From a virus, in the IMG/VR virus record IMGVR_UViG_3300035698_000347, positions 1-20,280 of that record: a DNA stretch of 20,280 nt; one strand, written 5' to 3'. The notes beneath the pieces were generated by a model. It made no database searches, had not been told where the DNA came from, and saw nothing but the letters and a program-made list of their open reading frames with translations. Positions 19,145 through 20,280 of this stretch are shown piece after piece. Positions within the stretch are counted from its first letter, which is position 1; each line of letters begins with the position of its first letter. Both the position numbers and the translations under genes were made by a program.

Positions 19145-19932
19145 AAAAAATAAATGCAGTAACTTGTTTTAGTCTAAAAGGTTGGAGAGAGACTGGTGGT
19201 CTATTAGTAAATGGCTTTATTAAATATTGGCCTAAAGAAACAACTCTTACCGTGTACGTTGATGATCCAATTCCAAAGAAGGATCTAATACGCGACCCTA
19301 GAGTAAAGTACGAGATACTCAATCACAAAGATCTTTTGGCGTTTAAAAATAGACACAAGAATAATACAGAAGCAAACGGAGGTGGCAAGTATTTAGTGAA
19401 GGGTGCTAAAAACTATAAGTACGATGCTGTTCGTTTTAGTCATAAGGTGTTTACTCTGTTTCAATTTCTAGAAACAAATGACACCGACATTCTTATATGG
19501 CTTGACGGTGATAGTAGAACACATTCGCCTGCTAGTATAAATAACATTAACAGTTGGTTGCCAACAGGTAAATTTGCTGGGTATCTTGCTCGTCCTTGGA
19601 TGTATACAGAAACAGGGTTCCATATTTTTGACGTAAAGCACAAAATAGCAAATGATTTTTTAAATATGTGGAAGCAATATTATTTAGACGATAGCATTTT
19701 TCAATTAACAATGTGGACTGATTGCCATACGTACGACGCTGCTAAAACTCACTTTGAAGATTTGCATTGGTTTAATCTTAGTCCTCCTGTTAAAAACAAC
19801 CACCCTTTTATTAATGGCCCGCTTGGCGAATTCATGGATCATATGAAGGGTCCTCGTAAAGCAAAAGGTACAAGTCATAAAAAAGATTTGGTAGTTCGAA
19901 GAAAAAATACTTATTGGGATAACGTAAAATGA
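19141..19932 (+). CDS. Probable GT-A glycosyltransferase
   Basis: A 263-residue protein. A D-G-D triplet at 122-124, in DILIWLDGDSRTH, follows a hydrophobic strand as in the DxD metal/nucleotide-sugar site of GT-A folds. Upstream lie TLTVYVDDP (35-43) and YDAVRFSHKVFTLFQFLE (94-111), the typical helix before the DxD strand. Downstream, TETGFHIFDVKH (about 155-167) resembles the 'E.G...F' acceptor region. Similar proteins occur in marine phage glycosyltransferase runs. Acceptor and sugar unknown. It overlaps both neighbours by four bases. Confidence 0.65.
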   Translation: MKKINAVTCFSLKGWRETGGLLVNGFIKYWPKETTLTVYVDDPIPKKDLIRDPRVKYEILNHKDLLAFKNRHKNNTEANGGGKYLVKGAKNYKYDAVRFSHKVFTLFQFLETNDTDILIWLDGDSRTHSPASINNINSWLPTGKFAGYLARPWMYTETGFHIFDVKHKIANDFLNMWKQYYLDDSIFQLTMWTDCHTYDAAKTHFEDLHWFNLSPPVKNNHPFINGPLGEFMDHMKGPRKAKGTSHKKDLVVRRKNTYWDNVK

Positions 19933-20280
19933 TATATTCTTTTATGTCAGGCAAAGGAGAACAAGATCTTTATGTAAGGCATTTTGGTGCTTCTGTCGGT
20001 GCAAAGCTGGTTTGGACAAAACATTTTTTTACAAAAACACAAGGTAACAGTCAAGTACCGGGCAGTATTAGAAAACGGCCGCTACCACAGAACGTAACTG
20101 GAATTATATTTGCAGGCATGCTCCGTGGAAACGCGCATTTATTTCAATTGGCGAAGCAATATAATATTGATTTTTATTACATTGATCATGCGTATTTTAA
20201 CTCAGGATATAAAAATCCACACTGGATGCGGATTATAAAAAACGGATTTGCTCAGAACGCAATCATTTCTCAAAGAGATA
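19929..20280 (+). CDS. Partial gene, glycan-related phage protein, cut by the window edge
   Basis: The ATG overlaps the previous stop (ATGA at 19929-19932) and the frame stays open for 117 codons to the right edge. It begins MIYSFMSGKGEQDLYVRHFG and contains VTGIIFAGMLRGNAHLFQLA, then YYIDHAYFNSGYKNPHWMRI. The DHAYF.SGY...W.RI.KNG pattern is familiar from phage and bacterial surface-polysaccharide proteins next to glycosyltransferases; no named family can be assigned from this fragment. Confidence 0.7.
   Translation, partial: MIYSFMSGKGEQDLYVRHFGASVGAKLVWTKHFFTKTQGNSQVPGSIRKRPLPQNVTGIIFAGMLRGNAHLFQLAKQYNIDFYYIDHAYFNSGYKNPHWMRIIKNGFAQNAIISQRD

Noticed and set aside
1-20280. CRISPR arrays, insertion sequences or attachment sites
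   Set aside because: No regularly spaced repeats, transposase genes or terminal inverted repeats were seen; the only mobile element recognised is the intein/endonuclease unit.

Overview
The window is a stretch of an AT-rich, T4-like marine myovirus genome. All 34 genes called here lie on the + strand, packed with short overlaps (several TAATG or ATGA junctions). The T4 lineage is clear from a replication and late-transcription block in T4-family style: gp33-like late co-activator, gp59 helicase loader, gp32 single-strand binding protein, UvsX recombinase and gp41 helicase. T4-type late promoters (TATAAATA) sit mostly in the short intergenic gaps. There are no photosynthesis genes. A DUF1127 gene pair and a porin-like protein with an alphaproteobacterial look suggest a heterotrophic alphaproteobacterial host rather than a cyanobacterium; that host call is inference.

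Layout. 165-956: a secreted outer-membrane porin-like protein closed by a strong terminator. 1008-3779: a late promoter and five small exported proteins of the kind conserved in marine T4-like phages. 3827-6346: a membrane-anchored coiled-coil protein, a class 3 lipase, four small membrane or charged proteins and a DUF6356-like protein; possibly a lysis or envelope module. 6356-7876: a near-consensus sigma70 promoter, heme oxygenase, a ferredoxin-dependent bilin reductase resembling phage PcyX, and a small cysteine-rich protein; the first two would convert heme to biliverdin and then to a reduced bilin. 7877-13116: the replication and late-transcription block. 13175-16821: two late genes whose products share an N-terminal M(I/L)SFKK(Y/F) start. 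The second is a nucleotidyltransferase-like protein broken into two genes by a split intein placed exactly after its KxDG motif, with a separate HNH endonuclease gene between the halves. 16967-17427: a DUF1127 protein and a small partner. 17554-20280: a run of glycosyltransferase-type genes beginning with a GT29 (sialyltransferase-like) protein and running off the right edge.

The most notable items are the fractured, trans-splicing gene with its intervening endonuclease (14471-16821) and the two-gene bilin pathway in a phage without visible photosynthesis genes (6421-7666). Both belong to phenomena described before in marine metagenomes (split-intein 'fractured genes', PcyX-type reductases). 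The placement of the intein in the likely catalytic motif, the HNH type of the endonuclease, and the neighbouring nuclease-like gene with the same N-terminus are the less ordinary parts.
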